Source: Desulfobacteraceae bacterium
Lineage (GTDB): Bacteria; Desulfobacterota; DSM-4660; Desulfatiglandales; Desulfatiglandaceae
Assembly (NCBI GenBank): GCA_030612945.1
Contig: JAUWMY010000012.1
Span: forward strand, 1 to 16,974
Direction of reading: 5' to 3'
DNA: 16,974 nucleotides
Translations under genes and position numbers: made by a program
Shown here: one piece after another, positions 7,126 through 14,381 of the stretch
Position numbering within the stretch: position 1 is the stretch's first letter
How the letters are laid out: each line of letters starts with the position of its first letter
Notes under the pieces: generated by a model
Databases searched by the model: none
Seen by the model: the letters and a program-made list of their open reading frames with translations, nothing else
What the model was told of the DNA's origin: nothing

Positions 7126-8528
7126 AATAAGCTCCGTTTTTGTCTGGCACCTGACATCGTTTGTATTTCAATCATTCGAAGTTTTTCGCTCCCCCGATTT
7201 TCAACTCGATGCAGGCTCCCTTCAGGGGCATGTATATGCTCTCCGCACAACACATCTACAATCCTGTCATTAACCGTCACCGTAGCTGTGCCAGCTACGA
7301 CAATCCAGTGTGCAGCTCTGTGTGTATGGCTTTTCAAACTTAACTGTTCCCCCGGCAACACATCCAACCATCCCAGTTGGTATGCTTCCCCAAGATCCAG
7401 CACCTTATATGCACCCCATGGCTTGAGCACTTCCCGATGCACCAGGGCCTCATCTCTTCCTTCATCGAGCAATTGCTTTACAATCTTCCGCACGTCCTGG
7501 CTCATATCTTCGCGGCATACCAAAACTGCATCCGGAGTGTCTACAACAACCAATCCTTCTAACCCCAGGGCAGCAACCAGACGATCCTGACCATAAAGCA
7601 GGGAATTTCGGCTATCCACAGCCAGAACATTCCCCTTTACCACATTGCCGTTCAGGTCCTTCTCATTAATTTCCTTCAAGGCCGCCCAACTTCCCACATC
7701 GCTCCATCCAACGTTGGCAGGGATCATAGCCACTTTGTCCGAATGTTCCATTATCCCGTAGTCCACTGAAACGGCAGTTAACCCCTCGTAGATCTCCGCT
7801 ACCCGATCCGGATTTGAGGAAAGATCACCAAGGGAACCAATCTCCATCAAGCCCCTGTAGTGCTCGGGAAGGGATCTTTTCATCTCATCCATGAATTGAT
7901 CTGCCCGCCACAGGAAAATCCCGCTGTTCCAAAAGAAGTCTCCGGAGCGCAAATATTTCTCCGCCGTCTCCTGATCTGGCTTTTCAGTAAATCGTGAGAC
8001 TTTAAAGACATCAAATTCGAGGTTGCTTAGATCTAATGAGTCTATACGGCTACCCTTCTCAATGTATCCGTATCCTGTCTCCGGCCTTGTTGGGCTGATA
8101 CCCAGGGTCACTAACCATCCCGCTTCAGCCACCCTTTTACCAGCGTGCAGCAGTTCAAGGAAGCGGTCTTTCTTCTCAATATGGTGGTCAGAAGGTAAAA
8201 CCGCCAGTACACCTTTGGGATCATTTTGATGGATTCGTACAGCAGCAAGACCAATAGCTGCAGCCGTATTTCGGCCGGCCGGCTCCTCGATTACCTGGAG
8301 CTTTTTTAAATGGAGTGTGTGGAGTTCCTGTTTGATCTCGCTTGCCTGAGAACGCGTGGTAACGATCCAAATCCGTTCTTCAGGTACCAGGGCACATGCC
8401 CGATCCAGGGTCATGGCGAGCATACTTCGATCCCCGAGTATATGGAGCAACTGTTTCGGCATCTTCTCGCGACTGAGAGGCCAAAACCGTGTTCCGCTTC
8501 CTCCTGCCAGTATTACTGCATGAAGCAT
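7122..8528 (-). CDS. manC: Mannose-1-phosphate guanylyltransferase / mannose-6-phosphate isomerase
   Basis: This 468-residue bifunctional enzyme isomerises fructose-6-P to mannose-6-P and makes GDP-mannose from mannose-1-P and GTP. The nucleotidyltransferase domain starts GGSGTRFWPLSREKMPKQ at about residue 9. It continues with VLPSDHHI, ETGYGYIEKG, FTEKPD, FFWNSGIFLW and VGWSDVGSW. The C-terminal type II isomerase is a cupin (about 340-460: KPWGAYKVLD, LSLKSHTHRAAHWIVVAG, IHAPEGSLHRVEN). The start has GGAGG about 9 nt upstream. It is the same type as AlgA, XanB and ManC. A phosphomannomutase, needed to link the two reactions, is not in the window. The stop overlaps the ugd start. Confidence 0.95.
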   Translation of the reverse strand: MLHAVILAGGSGTRFWPLSREKMPKQLLHILGDRSMLAMTLDRACALVPEERIWIVTTRSQASEIKQELHTLHLKKLQVIEEPAGRNTAAAIGLAAVRIHQNDPKGVLAVLPSDHHIEKKDRFLELLHAGKRVAEAGWLVTLGISPTRPETGYGYIEKGSRIDSLDLSNLEFDVFKVSRFTEKPDQETAEKYLRSGDFFWNSGIFLWRADQFMDEMKRSLPEHYRGLMEIGSLGDLSSNPDRVAEIYEGLTAVSVDYGIMEHSDKVAMIPANVGWSDVGSWAALKEINEKDLNGNVVKGNVLAVDSRNSLLYGQDRLVAALGLEGLVVVDTPDAVLVCREDMSQDVRKIVKQLLDEGRDEALVHREVLKPWGAYKVLDLGEAYQLGWLDVLPGEQLSLKSHTHRAAHWIVVAGTATVTVNDRIVDVLCGEHIHAPEGSLHRVENRGSEKLRMIEIQTMSGARQKRSLL

Positions 8529-8567
8529 CCTTTATACCCTCCAGGTATAGTTTTTTGTGTGGTTCCC

Positions 8568-10283
8568 CTAAATATATCCTTTCTGCCCCAGGAACAGAAG
8601 GACCTCCTGGGCTGCCTCGTCCGGAGTGAGATCCGTGGTGTCGATGCGCACCTCAGGGGAGGCGGGAACCTCGTATGGATCATCCCCGCCTGTGAATCCC
8701 TTAATAAGTCCTGCCCTGGCCTTGGCGTACATCCCTTTCCTATCTCGCTTTTCACACTCCTCAATGGGCGTGGACACATGAACTTCGATGAATCCTCCGT
8801 AAGCTTCTATGGTGGACCTTATCCCCGCCCTTGTCGCTTCATAAGGTGCAATGGGCGCGCAGATCGCAACACCTCTGTTCTTAGTAATCTCGCTTGCCAC
8901 ATAGCCAATGCGGCTAACATTGATGTCTCGGTGCTCTTTGGAAAACCCCAACTCCCTGGACAGATTTTGACGGACAACGTCTCCATCTAATAGAGTGACA
9001 GGACGATCCCCTATTTCAAGGAATCGAGACAAGAGCACCTTGGCAATGGTAGATTTCCCGGAACCTGAAAGTCCGGTCAGGAAAACCGTAAGCCCCTGCT
9101 TTCGAGGCGGCGGATAGGCCTGGAGAAGTTCGTCAGTGACTTCCGGAAAGGTGGCCCATTCGGGGATCCGCCGGCCTATACGTATTCGCTCCCGAATATC
9201 AGACCCGGAAAGAGAGATGGTCTGCATCCCATCCGTCACCTTATCTATCGACCGGTATTCATCCTCAAAAGGCAGATAGACCATTTCCTCAAAACTGACA
9301 ATACTCAGATCCAGTTCTTTGCTAAATTTTTCAGTGAGTTTGCAGGCTGCGTCACTTTCATAAAAAGGCGCTCCGTGACTATCCGAACCGGGGTTTGCAT
9401 GGTTTCGTCCTACAACAAAATGAGTGCACCCATAGTTTTTCGCGATGATAGAATGTAAAATAGCCTCCCTTGGACCTGCCATACGCATGGCAAGGGGTAA
9501 GAGGTTTATGATAAAAGAATCCGGCGGCAAGCGGTGGGTTACCGCGCGATAGCACCTGACACGGGTATAGTGGTCGAAATCCCCCGGCTTTGTCATACCG
9601 GCAATGGGGAGAAGGAGCAGGTTGGCTTTGGCCTGCCGCATGGCAGAGATGGCTATCTCCAACTGGGGCCGGTGAATCGGGTTACTTGTCTGAAATCCCA
9701 CTATCCGTTGCCAACCGAGCCTCTTGAAAGTGGTTTTAATTTCTTCAGGTGCCAACCGAAGCTGCTTGAAATCAGAGTGAAGAGGCAAACTCGTAACCTC
9801 AATTTTTCCCCCCAGATAGTAGTCACTGCCGTTTTCAAAGAGATATCGAACGCCAGGATGGTTTCGATCCAGGGTGTCATAGATCTTTGAGGCTTCTTTT
9901 TCCTTTTCAACAGCCCAGATATCCTCAATATGCAGAACAGCAAGAAGAAAACCTTCCGCATCCCTGAGCGCCACAGACTGGCCCGCTTCAAGTGTCTTAG
10001 CCTGGATATCAGAAATATCCAGACAGACCGGGACAGGCCAAAGGAGATCATTCTGAAGGCGCATTCGGTCAAGAACAGACTCATAATCAGCCCGGGTCAT
10101 AAAGCCTTCAAGAGGTGAAAATGCTCCAGTCGCCAGGAGTTCGAGGTCGCATAACTGTCGTTCCTTCAAAATTACATCCGGAATGTTAAATGCTATTTCT
10201 TTTAGTACAGCGCTACGTTCAGCATCCGCAAATAGATTAACTGGTGTACCACTGTAGGACACATCACGTTCCTTACTTTTCAT
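8568..10283 (-). CDS. sat/cysC: Fused ATP sulfurylase / APS kinase, makes PAPS
   Basis: This is a 571-residue fusion. Residues 1-390 are ATP sulfurylase (CDLELLATGAFSPLEGFM at about 45-62, GMTKPGDFDHYTRVR at 229-243, LPLAMRMAGPREA at 262-274, SGSDIRE at 359-365). Residues 397-571 are APS kinase (Walker A GLSGSGKS at 404-411, LLDGDVVRQNLSRELGFS at 431-448, KGMYAKARAG at 516-525, GFTGGDDPYE at 529-538). It would turn sulfate and ATP into APS and then PAPS, the sulfate donor for sulfotransferases. The sulfurylase signature reads QTSNPIHRPQ at 198-207 instead of QTRNPxHxxH, and GRNHANPG at 292-299 instead of GRDHAGPG, so key positions differ. The start has TTGGAGGC about 10 nt upstream. A biosynthetic rather than respiratory role is favoured by the fused kinase and the sugar-nucleotide neighbours. 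Confidence 0.93.
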   Translation of the reverse strand: MKSKERDVSYSGTPVNLFADAERSAVLKEIAFNIPDVILKERQLCDLELLATGAFSPLEGFMTRADYESVLDRMRLQNDLLWPVPVCLDISDIQAKTLEAGQSVALRDAEGFLLAVLHIEDIWAVEKEKEASKIYDTLDRNHPGVRYLFENGSDYYLGGKIEVTSLPLHSDFKQLRLAPEEIKTTFKRLGWQRIVGFQTSNPIHRPQLEIAISAMRQAKANLLLLPIAGMTKPGDFDHYTRVRCYRAVTHRLPPDSFIINLLPLAMRMAGPREAILHSIIAKNYGCTHFVVGRNHANPGSDSHGAPFYESDAACKLTEKFSKELDLSIVSFEEMVYLPFEDEYRSIDKVTDGMQTISLSGSDIRERIRIGRRIPEWATFPEVTDELLQAYPPPRKQGLTVFLTGLSGSGKSTIAKVLLSRFLEIGDRPVTLLDGDVVRQNLSRELGFSKEHRDINVSRIGYVASEITKNRGVAICAPIAPYEATRAGIRSTIEAYGGFIEVHVSTPIEECEKRDRKGMYAKARAGLIKGFTGGDDPYEVPASPEVRIDTTDLTPDEAAQEVLLFLGQKGYI

Positions 10284-10560
10284 AATTATATAGCCTCCAA
10301 TCAGTATTCAATCTGCCTCGATCATATGTCTTAATATTATCAACTGACACCGGTAATAACCAATAGCGGTTATAAAATATCATTTCCCGGTTCAAATTTT
10401 CCTCAGCACACAGGTCATACGCAAAATTGATGCCGTCCAACTGCGCTAAGTCCTTGAAGTCGTTAACTCTTTGATTATTTAATGGAATTATACCGTTCAC
10501 CATCGTGCATAAAGCGACTTGGATCAACCTGGATGGGTCAAATTGGTTCTTATAACGCAT
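10273..10560 (-). CDS. Small unknown protein at operon head
   Basis: This is a 95-residue ORF with no family I recognise. Its 3' end overlaps the sat/cysC start by 11 bp, typical of translational coupling, and it has ordinary composition with an aromatic tail (NRYWLLPVSVDNIK, WRLYNYEK). There is no signal peptide, membrane segment, zinc site or nucleotide motif. A purine-rich stretch (GGAGAAGGGGTAGG) precedes the ATG, but farther away than ideal. It could be a real first gene of the polysaccharide operon or the tail of a longer decayed gene, since the accessory patchwork begins just beyond it. Confidence 0.5.
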   Translation of the reverse strand: MRYKNQFDPSRLIQVALCTMVNGIIPLNNQRVNDFKDLAQLDGINFAYDLCAEENLNREMIFYNRYWLLPVSVDNIKTYDRGRLNTDWRLYNYEK

Positions 10561-10730
10561 TTTCTCTTTTACCTACCCCTTCTCCACTTGCTTTTCTATC
10601 ATTCATTTCCCAAGTCCTCTTTGACTTTGATACTAAATAACACAAAAGGAGAGGTTAAGTTAAGTATTCTTCGCCTGGCCCCTTTTTTTCTGCTGCTTAG
10701 ATGCATCATTTGCCTCTTTTTACGATTATG

Positions 10731-10886
10731 TTTAAACTTGTTGTAGATACCAATATTGTGGTTTCCGCCTTGCTTAAGCCAGACAGCCTGCCTGATTTAA
10801 TAATTAACATGATTTTGAATAAAAGTTTCATTTTGTGTTTGAGCGAAGACATTTTTGGCGAATTCCGCGCTTATTTCAAGCATTAA
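10731..10886 (+). pseudogene. Truncated PIN-domain toxin
   Basis: Only the first 51 residues remain. They begin MFKLVVDTNIVVSALL, the PIN-domain start with the first metal-binding Asp, and end at EDIFGEFRAYFKH. Whole PIN toxins of the COG1569/PilT type are about 130-150 residues and carry further acidic residues in the lost part. The TAA stop is the edge of a copy of the AAGTACCTGTCCCC repeat, so truncation coincides with that element. An ATG at 10701 is in frame, but the family homology starts at 10731. No good ribosome binding site and no antitoxin are visible upstream. Without the later active-site residues it should be inactive. Confidence 0.7.
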
Positions 10887-10901
10887 GTACCTGTCCCCTT
10901 T
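10885..10901 (+). repeat. Short dispersed repeat, copy 1
   Basis: This is the 17-bp core AAGTACCTGTCCCCTTT, preceded by T so that TAA stops the PIN fragment. It is the first of four identical same-strand copies (others at 14254, 15307 and 16465). Confidence 0.85.
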
Positions 10902-10975
10902 CTCCTGTTTCTTTTCCTTCGCACTTGGTCCGACCCCGCCCAAATGCCTAATTTGGTTTTCTGAAGAATTCCCAC

Positions 10976-11010
10976 TTGACATCATTCCCACATTTGGTTA
11001 TGGTTATAAT
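10976..11010 (+). promoter_or_regulatory. Likely promoter of the AbrB-like/RelE-like module
   Basis: A perfect TTGACA at 10976-10981 and a perfect TATAAT at 11005-11010 lie upstream of the antitoxin, but 23 nt apart, which is too long for one sigma-70 promoter. TATGGT at 10999-11004 gives a 17-nt spacer with the same -35, so the -10 in use is uncertain. A dyad CCAAAT-N5-ATTTGG lies upstream (10940-10956), and a third ATTTGG half-site lies between the hexamers (10992-10997). Antitoxin autoregulation through these sites is possible but only inferred. Confidence 0.5.
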
Positions 11011-11036
11011 AGTATATGGAAATGGAGGTTCCGTCC

Positions 11037-11285
11037 ATGGATGTGATCAGCTTGACCATCGACTCCAAGAAACGCATCTCTCTAACCAAACTTCTCCCTC
11101 CCGGAAACATCCGTTCCGTTCGAGCTTACACGGATGGTCCTCGAATTGTACTCGAACCCATGATGGAGGTTCCAGTCGAGGAGGCCTGGCTTTTCGAAAA
11201 TAGGGACTCCTTCAAGAAAGTCCTCACCGGGCTTTCTCAGAAGGGGTCTGTCAAGCGCGGATCTTTTGCCAAGTACGCCAAATAG
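11037..11285 (+). CDS. AbrB/MazE-like antitoxin
   Basis: This 82-residue protein begins with a short swapped-hairpin-type DNA-binding domain (MDVISLTIDSKKRISLTKLLPPG), then RAYTDGPRIVLEPMMEVPVEEAWLF and a tail ending KRGSFAKYAK. The EVP.EEAWLF and GSFA.YA motifs are familiar from AbrB-type antitoxins paired with RelE-like toxins. I chose ATG 11037 because GGAGG sits 8 nt upstream and homology starts there; ATG 11016 in the same frame would add seven unlikely residues. The toxin gene follows after 6 bp. It should neutralise that toxin and repress the shared promoter. Confidence 0.8.
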   Translation: MDVISLTIDSKKRISLTKLLPPGNIRSVRAYTDGPRIVLEPMMEVPVEEAWLFENRDSFKKVLTGLSQKGSVKRGSFAKYAK

Positions 11286-11291
11286 CGACCG

Positions 11292-11585
11292 ATGCACGAA
11301 CTAATTTTCACGCCCCAAGCCGACGCCGATCTTCGGGAGATTGAAAACAACCCTTCGCAAAGAAATATCCTCAAAGCCGCCAGGAAATGCCTTGGGTTTC
11401 TTGAAACCAACCTGCGACATCCCTCTCTGAACACGCACGAATTTAGATCCCTCAAAGGTCCTAACGGGGAAAAGGTCTTCGAGGCATATGCTCAGCAGAA
11501 AACACCTGGCACCTACCGAGTGTGCTGGTATTATGGCCCCGAGAGAGGACTGATTACGATCGTCACCATAACACCTCATCCCTGA
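11292..11585 (+). CDS. RelE/ParE-superfamily toxin
   Basis: This 97-residue protein has the compact toxin fold pattern: MHELIFTPQADADLREIE at the N-terminus, HEFRSLKGPNGEKVFEAYAQ in the middle, and TYRVCWYYGPERGLITIVTITPHP at the end. The R-V-x-W-x-Y-G strand followed by ITIVTITPHP matches RelE-like ribonuclease toxins. It directly follows its likely antitoxin, so the pair forms an apparently intact type II toxin-antitoxin module. RelE members cleave mRNA on the ribosome whereas ParE members poison gyrase; sequence alone does not decide between these here. Confidence 0.8.
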   Translation: MHELIFTPQADADLREIENNPSQRNILKAARKCLGFLETNLRHPSLNTHEFRSLKGPNGEKVFEAYAQQKTPGTYRVCWYYGPERGLITIVTITPHP

Positions 11586-12019
11586 CAAGTTCACAAAGCC
11601 ACAACCTGCCAAAACTTCGTGCTTCTTCGTGACCTTCGTGTTGAATAAATGCTTTCACCTCAGAGCTGTCCCTACATTCTCAACCGCATCCCTGTTGCGA
11701 AAACTATCAAGAATGAAGTCCTGATCCCTCTCTACCATCAATCATCCAGATGCTATTTCTTTTATAGACTCACCCCAGGGAGGTGGGCCTATGAAGTAAG
11801 CATTTTTATTTCAGTGTGCTATTAAAGCCCCCTTCGGTAATTAATCATGCTGACGGGGGCTTTTTTTATGGGCCAATAACAAGACCGTAAGCCCCACCGA
11901 CGAAGCGGTCAGTTTGTAGTCCGGGGGCCTTCGATTCGGCTCCTATACGGCTGGCTGAAAAAACAATAGGATGCTTGGTGTAGATTTCCATGACAGGGTG
12001 ACAGCTAAGGAGTACAACC
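11586..12019 (+). other. Intergenic stretch with CTTCGTG repeats and a two-codon ORF
   Basis: No protein gene is supported here. CTTCGTG occurs three times (11615, 11625 and 11634), a pattern common in intergenic repeats. At 11779-11799 a strong ribosome binding site (GGGAGG) precedes ATG AAG TAA, a two-codon ORF, 25 bp before a terminator. Beyond the terminator GACCG at 11883-11887 is complementary to CGGTC at 11906-11910. AAGGAG 7 nt before 12020 serves the next gene. Confidence 0.5.
11824..11867 (+). terminator. Intrinsic terminator
   Basis: AAAGCCCCC pairs with GGGGGCTTT, the 3' arm running into the T tract (TTTTTTT), around a 22-nt loop. It closes transcription from the upstream RelE-like toxin module or from an unrecognised short transcript, and it insulates the next gene at 12020. 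Confidence 0.8.
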
Positions 12020-12352
12020 ATGGCAGAAAAAAGAAAATTATATATCTATGAGGCGCTGGAACTCCGTTCGGAGTATGATGCCAGGATCAAAACTTTCAAA
12101 GATATTTTACCTGAGACCAGGCAGAACCGGGACAGGTTATTCTTGGCAAGAGATGATGACGGCCGTCGCCGTCCCGTTCCTGATTTCGATATGGCGGAGG
12201 TACGCCGACAGCTTCGAAAACTTGAAGTTAAACGGCGTAAACTGAACAGTGCCATCCAGCAGGCAAACTTCAACAGTCGAGTTGAATACCGCCAAGAGCC
12301 GATCAATCTCCACATGCATACTCGCCGGTCGCAACCCCATTATAACCGGTGA
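12020..12352 (+). CDS. DIP1984-like coiled-coil protein, C-terminus replaced by a junction
   Basis: This ORF of 110 residues starts with a good ribosome binding site (AAGGAG, 7 nt). Residues 5-95 (KLYIYEALELRSEYDARIK, then a RRQLRKLEVKRRKLNSAIQQ helix and NFNSRVEYRQEPINL) resemble the DIP1984 family of small helical proteins of unknown function. That family usually continues for another 50 or so residues after INL. Here the frame changes to LHMHTRRSQPHYNR and stops. In another frame the same DNA starts to encode an AAA+ domain. I infer a deletion that fused the front of this gene to the middle of a ClpB-like gene, out of frame. The truncated product may still be made. Confidence 0.65.
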   Translation: MAEKRKLYIYEALELRSEYDARIKTFKDILPETRQNRDRLFLARDDDGRRRPVPDFDMAEVRRQLRKLEVKRRKLNSAIQQANFNSRVEYRQEPINLHMHTRRSQPHYNR

Positions 12353-13793
12353 ATCAGGTATTGGAAAAACGTCGATCATCCACGAGCTTGTACGGCGCAT
12401 TGAATCCGGCAGTACGCTTGGGGAACTTAAAGGTCAGCAGGTCCTGCAGCTCTCTTTGCGGCGGCGGGCCTCCGGATTAAAGCAGCCCGGCGGCCAGATG
12501 CGCCCTGAAATGCAAAAATTGGTAACCTCCCTCCTTGATCCCGATTGTAATATAATCCCCTATTTTCGGGACCTGCATCTTGCTTATGCGTTTAACCTGG
12601 AGCCGCAGCTTCAATTGCTGTCTTTTCAGCTGCAAGTGCCGATCCTGGCAGAGGGAGAAAGGAAGACAATTCAATCCATGCTGGAGGAAACTCCTGAACT
12701 TTCGCAGCAGTTTCTCACCATAACCATCGAGGAACCGTCTCTGACCACCGCTCATCGAATTCTTGAGCTGTGGAGTGAAGAGCAGCAGAACCAAAGCCGA
12801 ATGAATTTTTCACCCGATGCCCTGGAGGAAGCCCTTTATCTCTCCCATCGGTTCCTGGCCCGGGATCGTCTGCCCAGAAAAGCGCTGGATCTTCTGACTC
12901 ACACCGGCAGCCTGCTGGAAGATGGCCGCACCATTACCGGCACAGACGTGATCGAGCGGTTTTGCAGCCACCATCGGGTTCCGAATCTGCTGATCGATCC
13001 GGCCCTTCCGCTGGAACTTCAGGATCTTGAGGCCCGCTTCAAGAATGCCGTGCTGGGTCAGCAAGAAGCCATACATGCAATCGTGCAAATGGTCAGCATG
13101 ATTAAATCAGGATTGTCCGATATGCGCAGGCCTTTTGGGACATTTCTCTTTGTGGGTCCTACCGGCGTTGGGAAAACCCACCTGGCCCAATTTCTGGCCG
13201 AGGTACTGTTCGGCAGCCGCGATCGGATTGTAAGGCTCAATATGGCGGATTATCCCCTGGAAAGGCATGCGCAATCGCTTTTCGGGGATCCGGACGATCA
13301 TAGACCGGCACAGATCCGGGGGCTTTTAACACGTCGGATCAGCGGACAGCCGTTTGCTGTTTTACTCCTCGATGAGTTTGAAAAGGCGCACCCCAAGGTT
13401 CATGATCGGTTTCTACAGCTGATCGATGAGGGGGCCTTCATAAACGGAGCTGCTGAAACCGTATCCTGCCGCTCGATGATCATAATTATGACTTCCAATA
13501 CCGGAGCCGAAGTGTACCGCGGGCAAACCATTGGATTTAATCCTACGGGAGATCTGACAGCAATGGACAGGGAGGTGGATCAGAGGCTTTCCGAAACATT
13601 CAGGTTTGAGTTTCTGAATCGTTTTGACCGGATGGTTCATTTTCATCCCCTCACCCGAAATCACATTCGCACCATCGCCCTTCGAGAACTTGAACAGCTC
13701 AAACACCGGGTGGGTTTCAAACAAAGGCGACTTTTTCTCGAAGTGGATGAAAGCGTTTTGCAGGACCGATCCTGCATCTGGCAGAACTTATAG
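12249..13793 (+). CDS. ClpB-like AAA+ ATPase fragment with two ATPase modules, broken at both ends
   Basis: The open frame gives 514 residues from a GTG, but recognisable homology starts only around residue 20 (ILAGRNPIITGESGIGKT), so the natural N-terminus is gone. Module 1 has Walker A GESGIGKT at 34-41 but no acidic Walker B (the region reads NIIPYFRDLHLA at 101-112). Module 2 is complete: GPTGVGKT at 303-310, VLLLDEFEKAHP at 371-382, sensor 1 TSNTGA at 415-420, and an arginine finger in FLNRFD at 455-460. The order resembles ClpA/ClpB disaggregases. The frame stops within the small C-terminal domain, and related coding continues in another frame. It probably started as one large ATPase-PCRF protein and is now decayed. 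No ribosome binding site supports the GTG. Confidence 0.7.
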   Translation: MPSSRQTSTVELNTAKSRSISTCILAGRNPIITGESGIGKTSIIHELVRRIESGSTLGELKGQQVLQLSLRRRASGLKQPGGQMRPEMQKLVTSLLDPDCNIIPYFRDLHLAYAFNLEPQLQLLSFQLQVPILAEGERKTIQSMLEETPELSQQFLTITIEEPSLTTAHRILELWSEEQQNQSRMNFSPDALEEALYLSHRFLARDRLPRKALDLLTHTGSLLEDGRTITGTDVIERFCSHHRVPNLLIDPALPLELQDLEARFKNAVLGQQEAIHAIVQMVSMIKSGLSDMRRPFGTFLFVGPTGVGKTHLAQFLAEVLFGSRDRIVRLNMADYPLERHAQSLFGDPDDHRPAQIRGLLTRRISGQPFAVLLLDEFEKAHPKVHDRFLQLIDEGAFINGAAETVSCRSMIIIMTSNTGAEVYRGQTIGFNPTGDLTAMDREVDQRLSETFRFEFLNRFDRMVHFHPLTRNHIRTIALRELEQLKHRVGFKQRRLFLEVDESVLQDRSCIWQNL

Positions 13794-14254
13794 AAGGAAA
13801 TACTCCGACACCTGCTGATCTTTCCCCGGCGCTGGAACAGGCTGCCAATTCCTTTCGTCAATGGGAAAATTGTCTGGACGAAGAAGGACAGGCAGAAGTA
13901 TGGATGGTATTGAGTACGTCGGATCCGTTAAAATCGGCAGGCCGGTGGATTCGAAAGCCGGCAAACATGGAGTTGGCCTGGAGCCGTCAGCTGGGGCTTA
14001 CAGTGTCGGTAGCTGCATACAGCATTGCTGAAGATGAATTGAATCGCGCGGTACTTGAGATTGAGGGTCCGGGTGCCGAAATTTATCTGTCCATGGAACA
14101 TGGCATTCATCGGTTGCATTTCCCCCGGGGAAAAGATAGCAGGATCCGGGTAGAGGTCCTGCCAAACAGCTCATCAAAGGATAATTCCCGAGTCGATATT
14201 CGGCCTATAAAGCATCGGCATGGAGAATTCAATATGGAGCTGGGGTGCAGATAA
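13763..14254 (+). pseudogene. PCRF (release-factor-like) C-terminal part of the AAA+ gene, frameshifted
   Basis: Coding continues in a second frame from about 13751 (PILHLAELIEG...), without a start or ribosome binding site of its own; the first ATG is 13904. The region aligns by eye with domain 2 of peptide chain release factors: GRWI.K.A.MELAWSRQLGL, then VLEIEGPGAEIYL followed by EHGIHRLHFP and RIRVEVLP. These match release-factor patterns such as the RWAE, KGPYA.G.L and GVHRL elements. The GGQ catalytic domain is absent. The frame ends exactly where a copy of the AAGTACCTGTCCCC repeat begins, so the 3' end is cut. I read it as the tail of the upstream ATPase, separated by a frameshift or small deletion near 13750. 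A short protein from 13904 is unlikely to be functional. Confidence 0.65.
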
Positions 14255-14270
14255 AGTACCTGTCCCCTTT
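14254..14270 (+). repeat. Short dispersed repeat, copy 2
   Basis: An identical AAGTACCTGTCCCCTTT core sits exactly between the stop of the PCRF fragment (TAA 14252-14254) and the 5'-truncated brnT remnant. Both neighbours are cut at this point. Confidence 0.85.
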
Positions 14271-14282
14271 TCCGTTTGTTGT

Positions 14283-14381
14283 ATGCCATTGTACATGGAG
14301 GATGACATGGTCATTAGAATTATTTCGGCCCGAAAGGCAAATAAAAACGAACAGAAACAGTACGGGAGTTTCCTATTATGA
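14283..14381 (+). pseudogene. brnT: brnT toxin remnant (C-terminal end only)
   Basis: A frame running from the repeat edge encodes MPLYMEDDMVIRIISARKAN, then KNEQKQYG and a short tail. The element IRIISARKA near the C-terminus is the hallmark of BrnT ribonuclease toxins, which are about 90 residues; only about the last 33 remain. Its TGA overlaps the ATG of brnA (ATGA), the normal brnT-brnA arrangement. The N-terminal two thirds, including most of the active site, is missing, replaced at the 5' side by the dispersed repeat. It is too short to have been called as a gene by length. Confidence 0.75.

Noticed and set aside
8310..8990. Plus-strand 226-codon open frame across the manC and sat/cysC junction
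   Set aside because: Antisense to two clear enzymes; no domain or start signal.
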